A DNA stretch of 64,000 nucleotides from Typhlomys cinereus (Eukaryota > Chordata > Mammalia > Rodentia > Platacanthomyidae). The DNA lies in NCBI GenBank assembly GCA_023101885.1, contig JALPQD010000143.1, positions 4,558,014-4,622,013 of the forward strand, given 5' to 3'. The notes beneath the pieces are model-generated. The model searched no databases. It saw only the letters and a program-made list of their open reading frames with translations, and had not been told where the DNA came from. The position numbers were made by a program, and so were the translations under genes. This document shows, one piece after another, positions 25,007-37,337 of the stretch (position 1 is the stretch's first letter; the number at the start of each line of letters is the position of its first letter).

Positions 25007-25479
25007 CTGAAAGTAAATAAAGAAATTACATGTATAATTATAATATTGTCATTGTGAATGCAGTGATCTTTGAAAACATTATCAAAGGTCCTAAGTACCG
25101 ATTTTCCACCTGTGAATGTATTATTCTGAGCAAGAGGCCCATCAGAAAACAACCAAAGCTTTTTTTTTTTTTTTTTAAATCAAGAAATGGATAACTTTCT
25201 TGCAGAGAAAGGTGAAGGGATGTCCCGGATCACAAGCACAGAAAGGTGAAGAGATTCCCCAGGTTAAGGTTAAGGAAGAGGTACCCCAGGATAAGCACGA
25301 AAAGTGAAGGGCTCCTCTGGATCACAAGTACAGAAAAGTGAATGGGGTCCCCCCCCCATCAAAGCACAGTAAGGTGAAGGAGTCCCCCAAATCGCAAGCA
25401 CAGAAAAGTGAACTGGACCCCTGGATCAAAGCACACCCACCCCAGAACACAAAGACACATTTTTATACCCAAAGTCAAG

Positions 25480-25532
25480 CTTTTTTTTATTCAATTGTGC
25501 GGGTATGCACGCACGCGCGCGTGTGCGTGTCT

Positions 25533-25577
<45 letters not shown>

Positions 25578-25793
25578 TGCAGAACCACGGACGAATTCGG
25601 GAACCACCATGGATGCCTCCACCTCCTCCTTGTTTACTCTGCCCTGGGGTTCACAGGCTCCGCCCTACCAGGACCAGAAACGCAGGCCGCCCGGCTTCCG
25701 CCCGGCATCTATACATGGGGTCAAGGATCCGAACTCAGGACCTTCCCCCTGCAAGGCCGAGGCTTAACCCCTGAGCCACCTCTTCAGCCCCAC
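25480..25793 (-). mobile_element. Young tRNA-headed (CA)n SINE, copy 4
   Basis: The complement of the same element: T-run, ATTCAATTGTGC, (TG)n at 25534-25580, the GC-rich body, and the head complement CTGAGCCACCTCTTCAGCCC. The TSD is about 9 bp, AAAGTCAAG at 25471-25479 and AAGGTCAAG at 25794-25802 (one difference). Open frames through it are not genes. Confidence 0.9.
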
Positions 25794-26814
25794 AAGGTCA
25801 AGTCTTTAAAAAATAGTTTTATACATGTTAAAGAAAGGTACTATCTGGTTCTTGTTCAACAACCAGTTTAACAATTTCCTTATCATATCTCAGTTAACTT
25901 GGCCCTAAGAATACTTTTTCCTATTCATAAGTCTCACTAGGATTTTTTTTTTCTCAAATAGATTCTTACTTTTTAAAGATAACTTGAAACCTGCATTGTT
26001 TTGCCACATCTAAAGGGTACCAGAGAACTCATCCAAATAATTGACTTGTTCTTACTAGTCATTCAAGCCCATGACTGATTGCTTTGTTACCAGGGCAGAA
26101 TGACTAAGAGAAAATTGAATGTCCCAGAACACCTCCAAATTGCCCCCGGAATCTTATATTGAATATGTTTAGGTCAATATGACAGATGTTGCAAAGATCT
26201 CTACAACTCTATACTGTAAAGCACTGGAAAAGAAAGTAGGCTTAAAAACCACACTTAGAGAGTAGTTCTGGTTCTAGATTATTATGGATTCAATCTTCTT
26301 GCTGTTCACTGACAGAGCCAGCTGTGTAGCAATTTAATACAACAATAATGTTTTTCCACTAATGCAAGCTGGATAATCATTAATCACTGTCACAAAACAA
26401 TATCTTGAAACAGTGACTTCTTTCCTATTTAATAAATCATCCACAAAGCAAACAATTCTTTATTCTGTAACAGAGCATCCAAGGAAAGCAAATAAGGAAG
26501 AAAGACAAATATTCAAATTTACTGGTCTCTTCCTTGCAATGGGCACGGTGGGGGGGGGGGAGTTCGTGGAAGGTCACTCCCTTGACATTCCACAGATTTA
26601 GGTGTACACTTGAGTGTGCTAAGAAAACAGAAGACAAAAACATCTCAACTTAATAGCCTTTAGAATGTTGTCCAACAGGATTCAAAATTTCCAAACAGTG
26701 GTTTATGAAGATTTAGTCTGGCAAACAAAAGCTGTTTTTCTCTTTTCATAGTTGGCTCACACAAAGATCTTTAGACAATTTAATTACAGATAATATAACC
26801 ATCTCTTGGCTTTG

Positions 26815-26900
26815 GGGATTGGGGGTGCTGGGAAGGCAATCCAGGCCCTCCGATATGCTGGGCAAGTGCTACTTGTGAGCTATATTCCCAACCCTGCCCA
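26815..26900 (-). mobile_element. ID SINE relic
   Basis: CGATATGCTGGGCAAGTGCT and GTGAGCTATATTCCCAACCC are the complement of the ID core. Confidence 0.6.
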
Positions 26901-27019
26901 TCAACCTGAGTTATCTCCTCCTCATCCTAGTTTCTGATTTTTACATTGAAGATCCTGTAACAAGGAAGGTTTTCTCTCTTTTTCTAAAAAAAAAAAATTG
27001 TAATTTATTTGCATAAAGG

Positions 27020-27225
27020 GGGAAGGATGAGAGAGAGAGAAAGAGAGAAAGAGGAGGAAGAGGGAGGAAGATTGAGCACACGCCCTCTTCATGGCACCTG
27101 GGCGGAGGTCAAAAGACAACTTTGGAAAGCCAGTCCAAGTCCTTCCACTATGCAGGCTTCTGGAAATGAAACTTAGGTCATCGGGTCTGCAACACCATCT
27201 CACATGCTAAGCTATCTTCCGGGCC
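27020..27225 (-). mobile_element. B2/B3-like SINE relic
   Basis: GCGGAGGTCAAAAGACAACT, GAAATGAAACTTAGGTCATC and TAAGCTATCTTCCGGGCCC, complement of the family. A GA-rich tail lies at 27028-27070. Confidence 0.62.
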
Positions 27226-27559
27226 CTGACTTTCTCTGCTTAATACTCAGTATTTGTCTTCAATCACCAATTGAGGATCCAGAAAATAATTGGGCAGATG
27301 CATAACCAAAGTGTTTCTAGTTTTCCCTCTTAACCAGGTGCTTCTGTGAGTCTAGCATTTCTCCGCACATCTGTCACTGGTGCCACTCGCAGAAGAGCTA
27401 CTGACTGAAACATCATTTAACCACATAATTCTGACACAGCATAAATCAAAAAATTATTTATACTTGTTGACCACACGCCGGGCAGTAATTTTTTATATTT
27501 TTTTCAGAGTAACTTTTATCTTGAAATGTAGTCTTCCAGGGGCTGAGGAAAGGATGGGC

Positions 27560-27830
27560 AAATAGAGCGCCTGCTACATAAATATGAGGACTTGAGGTTC
27601 CATCTCTGACACCCTAGTAAAAACAAGGTGCGGGCAGAGAGAGAGATATGTCTGTAACTCCACTGATGGGGGCCAGAGAGAAGGAGGAAGCAGGGTTTGT
27701 GGCTAGTGCAGCTGAATCAGTAAGTTACGGATTCAGAGTGAGACAGTGTCTAGAAAAAGAACTGTGAAATACCTCCGCAGGTAAAAGTGACTGCAGTGCA
27801 ATCTGACAGCCTGAGTTCAATCTCCTTAAC
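27560..27830 (+). mobile_element. Old tRNA/B1-type composite SINE relic
   Basis: AGAGCGCCTGCTACATAAAT and GACTTGAGGTTCCATCTCTG resemble an ID/B4 head; AGAGTGAGACAGTGTCTAGA resembles a B1 end. Then a second tRNA-like head (GCAGGTAAAAGTGACTGCAG) begins at about 27777. Confidence 0.5.
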
Positions 27831-27859
27831 CTGCATTTAAAAAAAAAAAAAATTTTTTT

Positions 27860-28081
27860 AAAGCTAGATGAAGTGGCTCTCAAGTGTAATCTCACACTCC
27901 TACAGTGAACTAGAAGTGGAGACAGGAGAATCGCCAGGAAGTTTGGGATCAGTTCGCCTGCAGTATATAAGCAACAGAAATCATAAGAAAGACCCTCTCA
28001 CATCAAGGTGGGAAGAGATAGCAGACGTCTTAAAGTTGTCCTCTGATTTGTGCACATGGAACAAGAGCCCCTACACACACA

Positions 28082-28119
<38 letters not shown>

Positions 28120-28120
28120 T
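27860..28120 (+). mobile_element. Old B1/B3-type composite SINE relic
   Basis: B1-like GAGACAGGAGAATCGCCAGG, then TCTTAAAGTTGTCCTCTGAT and a (CA)n tail. Confidence 0.5.
28068..28118. repeat. (CA)n microsatellite
   Basis: CA units with one CC interruption; tail of a composite SINE relic. Confidence 0.95.
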
Positions 28121-29280
28121 TCAGTGATGTAAATTAGAAGCTACTATGATCAGGGGCAACATAGAACATGTCAGGGAAGCCTAATTACAGCTGTCCTTTT
28201 AGAGGAAGAGGTCATAAATTCCTGCTCCACCCATTTGAGTCACTGGTGACTCGGTCAGGTCATTCAGGTTACCTGTTTATATCACTTATCATTTTTGTGG
28301 TAAAGCATTAGAAATTTCAAGAACATTTTTTTAATTCAGTTTCTGGAATGAATAATAAAACTGCCCATGAAGTAAGGGGGAAGGAGGGGCCAGAGGAAGG
28401 GAACGGCATAGATGGACGACCTCTCCAAATGAGCGGACTCCTCCCTCATCAGCAGGTTGGGCCAGAGACCTCTACTTAGACTCCACAAAAACAATGGACT
28501 AGCCTCCCTTTTCCACTCCTCAGTCTTCCGGGACTTGTGCAAACACGGAAGTAATCACAAGGAAAAAGCAGTCCTCTGAAAAACTCACAACCCGCCCTCT
28601 AAGGAGCTGAATCACAGGAGGCAGGGGCTGTTTAATTTCAATCATCGTAATGACCTTGCCATCTAAGCACAAGAACAGAGAGCCAACGCACACAGAGTTT
28701 CGGCAAATACTGAGCAAGCAAGTCCCTGGTAAATTATGAACAATCATGCTCATATATGATCTAAGAAACAACTTTTAAGGTATTTCTTGCAGGCATGAAA
28801 ACCAAAAAAAAAAAGGTTTCCTAGGATCTAAAAACCAATCAAATGAAATTTAAGTATACCTAATGGAATACAGGCAAGAGCGCAGATTAAATCAAATGCA
28901 AGCGCTAACCATGCAAATATTCTTTTGCAAACAGAAATTCTTAGCATAATAAGTATTCTTGAATTTCACATGTAGAATTCCTAAAGGGGACACTGACTTC
29001 AGGTCACTAACTTTGAGCAAGAATCAGATGACAGGATAAGCTTCCATGCTGTAGGATCTAAAATCAGTCATGGAATCTTTTTATAGGACCGAATCCCCAT
29101 ATCCATTCCTCCAGCCCAGTGTAGAATTATCTCCACCCTCTCCCCAAACCTTCCCTCAAGCCCGGGCATGAACCTGGTTAATGCTTACTTGGCATACCAG
29201 AGGTTTGTTCTTTGGTTATGTTAAAACCAGAATGTAACTTGGTCCTCTACTCCCTCCCCACCCCCGAAGAGTTTATCTCC

Positions 29281-29640
29281 TGCTATGGTCTGAATATTTG
29301 TGATCCCTCTCAAATTCACAAGTCCTGACCTCAAAGTGCATGATACCCGGGCTTCAGGCCCCATATGAGGTAGCAGGGCACGTGGCCCATACCCCCTCAA
29401 TGGGATTAGCATCCTTTGGATTCTTGGTCAGCAGGCCTGTCCCCTTTCACTGCATGAGGCCTCAATGAAAACTTTGCAGAGAAAGTATGTGTTCTTAGGA
29501 ATGCAGCAGGGCCTTCCTTCTTTATCCAATCTGCTGACACCTTGACCTTGGACTTCTCTGGCTCTAGAACTTCGAGAAATACTTGTCTGTCATAGATAAG
29601 TTGTCCATTTCTATTGCTCATTATTGCAGCCCAAATGGAG
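29281..29640 (+). mobile_element. MLT1 LTR (MaLR)
   Basis: TGCTATGGTCTGAATATTTG, AATCTGCTGACACCTTGACC, TTGGACTTCTCTGGCTCTAG and ATTGCAGCCCAAATGG follow the MLT1 consensus order. Confidence 0.78.
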
Positions 29641-30294
29641 CATGCTTTCCATGAAGATGTCTATTTTTCTTCCTTCTTCCTCTCACATTCCCAACAATAC
29701 TGTCCACCCCCTTCTAAAGGAGTTCCGTTACTAATGACTCCTATGTAAATTCATAAGCAGATTCTGAAAATAAAGGGTGCACCCGATAGGAAGTGATCAC
29801 ATTTCCATTTGTAATATAATCTACATCTGTAATTTAGAATTTTAGACTGTAAAAACACTTGAGATAAATATTTATGATCCTAGCATTATTTCCAAAGATC
29901 AGTGAAAAAATTAGTATATTCAACTTGGACACAGATTCTCATTCGATGAATGCTAAAATGGAAAAATGCGTTCAAAGAGCTACAAAGCAACTTTCAGGCA
30001 GCGTTTCCTTGTGGCGGGACTTTCCAACTGAGTTTCACTGCTGTGCCTCAAACATACCAGAGAGCATAAAGCAAAGCCCCCGAGGTCTGACAGCAGAGCT
30101 CTTTTATTCTGAGTAACCTCAGTAATTGCAGACAAATGGACCAAGACATTCCCTTTACCACATCCAAACCATGTAGATACAGACCTCACACCGTTCGCAG
30201 GCAACTCAAAATCCATCACACACCTCAGGTAACACAAAACTCCTGGACAACTCAGAAGAAAACCTAAGAGACTCTGGGTTGATGATGACTTCTT

Positions 30295-30364
30295 AGATAT
30301 GACCCCCAAAGACATGACCCATGGATGAAAAGATATGACCCCCAAAGACATGACCATGGATGGA
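30295..30364 (+). repeat. 36-bp tandem duplication
   Basis: AGATATGACCCCCAAAGACA + TGACC(C)ATGGATG occurs twice with one indel and slight change, inside ancient L1. Confidence 0.9.
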
Positions 30365-30875
30365 AGGATGGATACCTCAGATTTTGTTAAATTTAACAAT
30401 TCCTGCTCTACAAAAAGATAAGGCCAAAAGAAGGAAAAAAGAAGCCACTGCCTGAGAGAGAGAAAAAAAAAACTATATTTATGAAGAGACATTCATGTCT
30501 GGTGAAGGACTGTCAACTAAAATATATAAAGGGCTCTTAAAACTCAACAATGAGAAAAAAATTAAATGCATTGGCTCTTAAATGGACCAAAGACTTTAAT
30601 AGATACTGCATTGAATAAGACAAGCAGATGGAGGAGAAACATGACATGATGTCATGAGGAGCATGCGAATGGGAACAAGAGGCTACCAACATGCACTTGC
30701 TAATGAACATGCCCAGAAGCTGCATCCTGGTGGTCCCCATGCCCGCCAAGAGCTGGAGCATCGCTGCCATGCGCTGCCCAGGGTGAGACATCGGGGCAGC
30801 GTCTTCCAGCTCGGAATACTTGGACCACAGCAACCAGCAGCCACGCTCCAGTATTTTTTTCAAATGAAAGGAAAG

Positions 30876-31155
30876 AAGGCTGGAGAGGTGGCTCAGGGGT
30901 TAAGATATCTCCCGAGCAGAAAGTCCTGAGTTCGGATCCCAGGTCCCATGCAAAAAAAAATGCCAGGTGAAAAAAGTGGCAGCAGCCTGCTCTTCTGGCC
31001 CTGGTGGGCAGAACCTGGGAAATGCCAGAGTGAAGCAAGAAGGAGGTAGAAGCAATCCAAGATGATTCCTGAGGTCACTTTTAGTCCTCCACGGGACACA
31101 TGTGCCCTCTGATACAATAAATGAATGAATGAATGAATAAAGTTTATTTAAAAAA
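30876..31155 (+). mobile_element. Older-form tRNA-headed SINE inside ancient L1
   Basis: GGCTGGAGAGGTGGCTCAGG head, short-form body, tail of ATGAATGAATGAATAAAG and A-run. Perfect 14-bp TSD AAATGAAAGGAAAG at 30862-30875 and 31156-31169. Confidence 0.92.
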
Positions 31156-31454
31156 AAATGAAAGGAAAGGGTATGATCACACGAAAGCTTGCATTTGAAA
31201 ATTTGTGATCTCTAACAGAAGTTTTATTCAAAATTGTCACATGTAGAACAATCAAGATGTCTTCCCATATCAGGTAAACTAGGACAAATAAGTTGGTTCA
31301 TCCCTAAAATGGAATATTATTCAGTCCAAAAAAAAAACAACCAGAAATGAGTTCTCAAACCATGAAGAGACATGGAGACCAAAAACTTACATTCAAATTA
31401 CCAAGTGAAAGAAGCCAGTCTGAAAAGGGTCTATGTCCAGAAATTATTATTTTG

Positions 31455-31476
31455 TATGATATGTGAGAGTGTGTGT

Positions 31477-31516
<40 letters not shown>

Positions 31517-31692
31517 CTCCTTGTTGTTTTGTTCTGGGGTTTCCTAGGCTCCACCTTCCAGGACCAGAATTGCAGGTTGCTGCCATTTTCCACGGAGCAT
31601 TTTTTAATATGGGAGCTAGGGTCTGGGGATCTAACTCAGGTCCCTTTGCTTAGAAGGCAAAGACTTTAACTCCTAAGCCACCTCCCCAGTCC
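31455..31692 (-). mobile_element. Old SINE, second interruption of ancient L1
   Basis: (GT)n, then GTTCTGGGGTTTCCTAGGCT and TAAGCCACCTCCCCAGTCC: the complement of the older SINE. Confidence 0.82.
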
Positions 31693-32394
31693 GAGAATTA
31701 CATACACTTAGTCACAGTAAGAACATGTGTGGTTGCCAGGTACTGGGGAAAGAAGAATGAGGAGACAGAACCCCGGAGTTTTCAGGTAGTGAAAGTACTC
31801 AACATGGTACCTAATGAGTACATCTTGAGATGTACTCGGCCGTTTTCCAGTTTTTGCCAGCATCAAAATGATTTGATGCGTATTTGTTTAGCCCCTTTAA
31901 CAACTTCTGGCTCTAAGCATAAAACCATTAGCATGAAGCTCTGATACTGATCAGATGAGGAATCTGGCATCACAAATCATTTTAGATCTCAGAAGCAGGC
32001 AGCTTGCCTGTGCCTTCCGCCTGGGGCTACACCCTGTCAGCAACAGTGACTAGGTGCCGATCTGCCCATCAGCTCACTGTTGAAGCCCTCCACGCAAGCT
32101 ACTAAAAGATTAGACATTTTCATTGATTTTATATACGCAACCCAGGAATTTGTCCTGAAGATTTTTCCATCATGGAGAAGATTTATGTACTTCACTCTCT
32201 CCGCCTATAATTTTCTCTTGCCAAAAAGAAGATTACTAGGGAATATATTGTAATTTGTGTGATAAGCATACCATGTAATTAACTTGATAGGTATTACCAA
32301 ACTGTTTTTCAGAGAGTTATGTTGGTTTACGTTCAACCGATCATTTTCAGATTGTGTAGCATGTTGTCACAATGTAGACGGATTCCTTTTAATG

Positions 32395-32482
32395 GGGATG
32401 GTTTAGGGGGACTCTGCCCAGGGCTTCACCTATCCTAACCTAAACACATGCTTTGCCACTGAGCTACTTAGTCCTTGAAATC
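32395..32482 (-). mobile_element. ID SINE relic
   Basis: ACATGCTTTGCCACTGAGCT is the complement of the ID head; the rest is decayed. Confidence 0.5.
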
Positions 32483-32824
32483 CGTAGTTTTTAATAGAGT
32501 TTACATTGTTTGCTGCTTTCACCAACCACAGGAAGGACTTTGCTGCAGTCTAATCAATCCTTAACTAATGAAGGCAAAGACCTATAGCTTACAGAAGTGT
32601 TTTCTCCTTTGCGGGGTATTTGATCATAAGCTTAACTCATCTGTTTATTGAAATGATAAAATGCATATTTTTTTAACCATGGAGTTCAAGGCCTGGGTAA
32701 TCTTTGAGTGACTTTTACTTAAAATATTTTATTCGCTGATCTTACACTCAAGGAAGTGGAGCATAAAGAACTGAGTTACCCTCAAGTTGGAGACCTTAAT
32801 ATTAAAATGAAAAGAACTGCAAAC

Positions 32825-33292
32825 TGTGGCACTATCAATTCAGGGAGGCCCGAGCCCCGGCTCCCAGGAGGTCTGGTTATAGACAAGCCCGGACAAGTAC
32901 TGACAGGCCCCAGAAATGTCCCAATAGAGAAAACATACAGGGGAAGGGATGAACAACCAATGGAAAGGAGGGATGAACAACCAATGGGAAGCGGCCATCT
33001 CACCTGCCTCTGTAATTGACACCTAGTAAACAGCTAAATGATTGGTGGCTGCCGCCCTCCCCCCCCCCCAGCGGAGAGGTGGCAACACCTAATTGGACCC
33101 CTGACCCTATATAAGCTCAAGCACGTTCTGACATAAATGAGACTGCAGCCAACTCGTCCTCTGCCTGCTGCTTCTCGCCTGATTCCTAGGGTCTATGGTG
33201 ACCCAACACCTGCTTGCCCCCTCCCCTGGAGCGTCGAGGCCCCTGCCATTTCCCTTGCTTTCCCCGGCTGGCCCGGTGGGGATTCAGCAACA
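32825..33292 (+). mobile_element. ERVK-like solo LTR, 468 bp
   Basis: Starts TGTGGCACTATCA and ends GATTCAGCAACA, flanked by the 6-bp repeat GCAAAC (32819-32824 and 33293-33298). TG...CA ends and a 6-bp TSD are typical of class II (ERVK) elements. It has a TATATAAG box at 33108-33115, several CCAAT motifs, and ATAAA downstream near 33134. No internal proviral sequence is present. Antisense to LMO7. Confidence 0.85.
33108..33115 (+). promoter_or_regulatory. LTR TATA box
   Basis: TATATAAG in the ERVK-like LTR, downstream of the duplicated CCAAT-bearing units (32940-32985). A candidate promoter pointing against LMO7; no activity can be inferred. Confidence 0.5.
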
Positions 33293-33324
33293 GCAAACAT
33301 TTGAAACAAGTCTGTACAAAAGGG

Positions 33325-33530
33325 TTGTCGCAGGGCCACTAAGATGGAGACGTGGTTAGTGGCATTATGTCCTGAGTCAATCCCTGGAACCCACAGAGCA
33401 AGAGAAGAAAATTGACTTCTGAAAGTTGCCCTCTGACCTCCACAAGGGGGCTGGTGGCATGCATGCATTTATCTCTCTTCTTTCCTCTCTCTTTCTCTCT
33501 CTCTCTCTCTTAAATAATAAATACTTTCTT
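33325..33530 (+). mobile_element. B2/B3-like SINE relic
   Basis: CCTGAGTCAATCCCTGGAAC (box B region), GAAAATTGACTTCTGAAAGT and TGCCCTCTGACCTCCACAAG; tail (TC)n and AAATAATAAAT. Confidence 0.7.
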
Positions 33531-33544
33531 TAAAAATGGCTGTC

Positions 33545-33860
33545 ATTCCCTTGCCATTCAAGAAAAAGGGCCAGAGTTCAGAACCCCGACACCTACATAA
33601 AATATCAGCAAGAAAGCTAGCCGAAATTCTGGCCTGAGAAGGTGGAACCTGGAAATTCCCAGAGCAAACCGGCTACCCAGACTATCTATCCCCAAGGGTG
33701 CACACTGGGTCTAATTAGGGGTTCAACCTCAAAACAATATGGTAGAAGAGTGACAGAGGATGATTCCCCTGACTCAACCTCGGGTCTCCACAAATGGGTG
33801 AATACCCCACAGGAAACACACTAACACCCCATACACACGCAGACATATAAGCGGGTAAAA
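33545..33860 (+). mobile_element. Long-form older SINE
   Basis: Contains GAGTTCAGAACCCC (decayed box B), GGAACCTGGAAATTCCCAGA and the extra segment GGCTACCCAGACTATCTATC ... GGTAGAAGAGTGACAGAGGA also seen at 49740-49830. Confidence 0.75.
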
Positions 33861-33887
33861 TGGCTGTCACAAGGGAGAAGAGTTTCT

Positions 33888-34174
33888 CAGTCACAATAGT
33901 GTTCCTATACTTAAGGGGAACGCAAGAAAGAGTTCTAGCAAATGCCACTGAGTCCTTACACCTCATCAGAGAGGAGGACTCAGAGGAAAGTTTGATATAC
34001 ACATTAAAGGATACTCCAGAGATGGGGGAGGGGGCACTGGGAGAAAGGGAGGGAGGAGGGAAAGGAAGGGGAAAAGGAGGGAGGAAGTAGGGAGATCCAG
34101 GGAAGGGTGGAGAGAGGGAGGGGACAGGGGTACCTATTACATTTGTATGAGCAGAAAAATAAATTAAAAAAAGA
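33888..34174 (+). mobile_element. Young L1 3' UTR insertion (0.29 kb)
   Basis: Only the last 287 bp of the same L1 3' UTR, with the G-rich block near 34024-34130 and the GAGCAGAAAAAT end. The TSD GAGAAGAGTTTCT lies at 33875-33887 and 34175-34187. Confidence 0.93.
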
Positions 34175-34404
34175 GAGAAGAGTTTCTAAGTTAACATTTG
34201 CAAGCAGATCTTCAACCTGGCATTCTCCTTTTTAAAAATGATATATTACTCTATGAAGATACTGAATTACAGATAAAATGGATGAACAATGTTTAAAAAC
34301 ACACAGGATACGAAACCTAGAACACAGAAGTACTCTGAATTTTTTAGTTTTATATTTATATTTTAAACCATTGCATTTTTTGTTTACCTATTCCTGGTTA
34401 GATA

Positions 34405-34410
34405 CTAGTG

Positions 34411-34466
<56 letters not shown>

Positions 34467-34702
34467 AAGAATGCACATGAATGTGTGTGACTGTGCGGCC
34501 CAAGAATGACAATGGGAATCATCTGGTATTCTCAACCCTCTTATTACTATGTTCTGGGGTTTCCCAGGCCTTCTAGGGCCCAAAGTGCGGCCACCACCAC
34601 ATCCTCCTAACAATTTTTACATGGGATCTGGAAATCTGAACTCAAGTCCTTTTGCTTTGGAGGTAAAGAACTTCAACCCCTGAGCCACTGCCACAGCCAC
34701 AT
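34405..34702 (-). mobile_element. Old SINE
   Basis: (GT)n at 34411-34465, GTTCTGGGGTTTCCCAGGCC, CTGAACTCAAGTCCTTTTGC and CTGAGCCACTGCCACAGCC, complement of the older form. Confidence 0.82.
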
Positions 34703-35804
34703 GGAAACTTTTAAATATATTTTCTTTACATGAACTGAAGAAAACAGTTTTTACTACAGAAATTTCCATAAGCTACAGTAACGAATTCAAGTCCAAAGAT
34801 ACCTCTGGCATGCTGGCACTGTATGTGAGCAACTGTCCTCTTCCAGAAACTCAAACAAAAGCAGAAATAACTGTAGCAAACAGCCTTCTCCAGGCCAGCG
34901 AAGTCTGTGGCCTCCCAGGGATCCCTGCATAAGGGTCCAAGGTCTTCCCATGTCCCAGGCACTGTACAGCAGCAGTCTCCAACTCCAGCAAAAAAAACGC
35001 CACTTTCCAAGTATCAGAGACACAGCTCTCTATGTCGACCATTACCTTAAAACAAGTCATTGAGCATCCACAGGAAAGAGTGGCATTTTTGAAAACTATC
35101 TATTTTCTTATTTTATCCAACAGACTTGTGAGATTGGAACTTTCACATGGTATAATGGTCACAAGGGTAATAAATATAGAAACAGGCTTTCTCAAGCCAG
35201 CAGGTGAAAATCTTGCCTCAGTCTTTCCGCGCAGCAAACAAAGGAAAAGAAAACCCAGCTGTAGTTCGGAGAAGCTTCTCCATGATGGGAAGCACGTGTT
35301 CAACAAGGCAGGAACTTCTGGTGTGTGGCCAGCAGGGACAGAGAAGACACTTGGAACCTTTCCAGGAAGGGGAAACACAGACTGACTAACCTGTGCGACA
35401 CACCCAGGCAGACTATCTACAAACAAGTCTTACTTCACAGAGGAATAAATAATGTTTTCATCGGAGCATTTCCAGGACTACCATCAAAAGATGAGTAATC
35501 GGGAGATGGCTGGCTGATATCAGTAGCTGGATACTTTGTTCAGAGAAGGAAAACAATTCTGCCAGGACCCGGAGCAAACCGGTTTATAGGGGTTTATAGA
35601 GAGGCTGATCTTTTCCAGTGTTTAAATATATGGTACGGCAGGCCTACTAAACATGAAGTTACTTTGAAGAGAGGAGATAGATTACTGGATATTATTAATA
35701 AGTCTCAAAAGGACTCAAACTGCCAAATGAACTCCTGTCGTTCCTTGTATTAATTAGGAAAAAAGAACAAAGTCTGTTCATAAAGGGGAAAGTGTGGAAG
35801 ACAA

Positions 35805-36013
35805 TTTCATCAGCAAATGCCACTGTGCAAGGCTGAGGACTTGAGATCGGATCCCAGCACCAGACACATCATAGCACTGAGAAGGCCCATAGGTCTCCTA
35901 CAGCTCACTAGCCGACTAGCCTAGCGGAATAATGGACTCCAGGTTCAGGAAAGCCCTTCTCCAAAAAACAAAACAAAGAAATCACAAAAAAAAAAAAAAA
36001 AAAAAAAAAAAAA
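35805..36013 (+). mobile_element. B4-like composite SINE
   Basis: An ID-like head (GACTTGAGATCGGATCCCAG) followed by a B1-like region (CTCACTAGCCGACTAGCCTA) and a 29-base A tail. Confidence 0.55.
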
Positions 36014-36509
36014 CTAAAATTGACCTCTGACTTTCTTACACACACAATTACTATATTACCAAAGCAGCTTTCAACCGACTACATCCAGTCAATCAAACTG
36101 AAAGGAACTCAAATGATTGCCATAAACACACGCACTCCCAAGGGACCCATCAGCCTATCCACAACTGTGCTCAGCTACCTTGTCACTCAGATGTGTGCCT
36201 GCCTGCCTGACACCGCAAGCTCAGGTTTCTGCCCAATTTCAAATTTGGAATGTCAGTTTACAGCTGGTTGGACAAAAGCTGTAATAAGCTCGTCCAACTC
36301 CTGACTGGGGTATTTCAGAATCCAGTTGAAAGGGGAAAAGGACCAGACAAGGATGAAAGCTTGAAAATATGAGAGGAAATATCAAGAATGCTCATTAACA
36401 GCAAAAATGAATGAGAATGTTGAGAGATTTTTTTTTTAAAAACCAGCACACAGACCATGCGCCGCATAGAAATGTGGCCCATACAGCGAGCCAAACACAA
36501 ATCAGATTC

Positions 36510-36714
36510 TTTTACTATCTGGGTAAATGTGGTGCATACTTGTGGGGTGTGTAGAAGAGAGCGCTGTCTAAGGATGACTTTGGGAATCACCGGGGACTGC
36601 TCTACCTCCTTTTGCCTTGCTCAAGTCTCTCAGGCCCCGCCTTCTAGCCAGAAGTACAGGTGGCCATCATTTCCGCTGCATGATTTTATGTGGGATCTGT
36701 AGTCTGAACTCATG
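36510..36714 (-). mobile_element. Old SINE fragment
   Basis: GGATGACTTTGGGAATCACC and TTATGTGGGATCTGTAGTCT fit the complement of the older SINE. It is cut at 36714, where a B2/B3-like fragment abuts. Confidence 0.7.
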
Positions 36715-36935
36715 TTGGAACTCAGCCTCCAGGAGAGATCTGAGGGAGCAGAGACAGCACAGCGGCACAGGGCACACCCACACCACAGTGCATGCGTGGA
36801 GGGCAGAGGGCAGCCGGAGAAAGCCTCTTCTCTCCTTCCGTTTTCTGAGCCCAGGGATTGAACTCAGGTCGTTAGGTTGGCATGCATGCCACTTCACCTG
36901 CCAAGGCATCATCCATCACAGCCCCAAAATTCAAT
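36715..36935 (-). mobile_element. B2/B3-like SINE
   Basis: GGAGAAAGCCTCTTCTCTCC, GGGATTGAACTCAGGTCGTT, GGTTGGCATGCATGCCACTT and an A-run, complement of the family. Confidence 0.68.
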
Positions 36936-37337
36936 TTTTTAAAAAAATTCTAATTTATTTCAATTAAAAAAAAAAAAAACCTCTTATAGCAGATAACTGT
37001 ATTTACTATTGATTCACAAGTTAGGGCCAAGAGTTCCTGCCCTCTGAGCAGCTGATATGCTCAGCTGATGTGAGGAGGAGGTGGTCCCCAACAGAGAGGG
37101 CAGCTCCACGGCCCCTCAGCCAACCTGACAGGTTTCTTCAGTTACAGATTTATAAACTTCTTTTCTCAACACTACCTGAATGTGTCTTTTTATTCACAGT
37201 GGCTGAACATGAGGTGAATCATGGTTTACGGCATCTTTTTGTATGAAACATATTTTTTAAAAAGATACTGTGTATTAAACAGATTTATGACAGTTTTATG
37301 GTAAAGCCCAAAGCCTCAAATGTACTTTACTCCACTC

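Larger units (their letters stand above)
30090..31870 (+). mobile_element. Ancient L1 (L1M-type) ORF2 region, broken by two SINEs
   Basis: Decayed ORF2-like DNA: TTCTTAGATATGACCCCCAA near 30290, AACTCAACAATGAGAAAAAA near 30540, AAAATGGAATATTATTCAGT near 31305, GTGAAAGAAGCCAGTCTGAA near 31405, and GTGGTTGCCAGGTACTGGGG near 31730. These are the usual landmarks in the correct L1 order. SINEs sit at 30876-31155 and about 31455-31692. There are many stops, so it is non-functional. Confidence 0.75.

Noticed and set aside
24823..25152. A 109-codon minus-strand open frame
   Set aside because: Only the 23 codons between splice sites are coding. The rest is intron and a (GAAA)n repeat read as Phe/Ser/Leu.
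25338..25871. A 177-codon plus-strand frame with repeated Arg/Pro-rich segment
   Set aside because: The same peptide recurs in frames at 45.3, 49.5, 56.8 and 61.0 kb because all lie in the young SINE.
30654..30929. A 91-codon plus-strand frame
   Set aside because: It crosses from ancient L1 sequence into a SINE and has no family similarity I can see.
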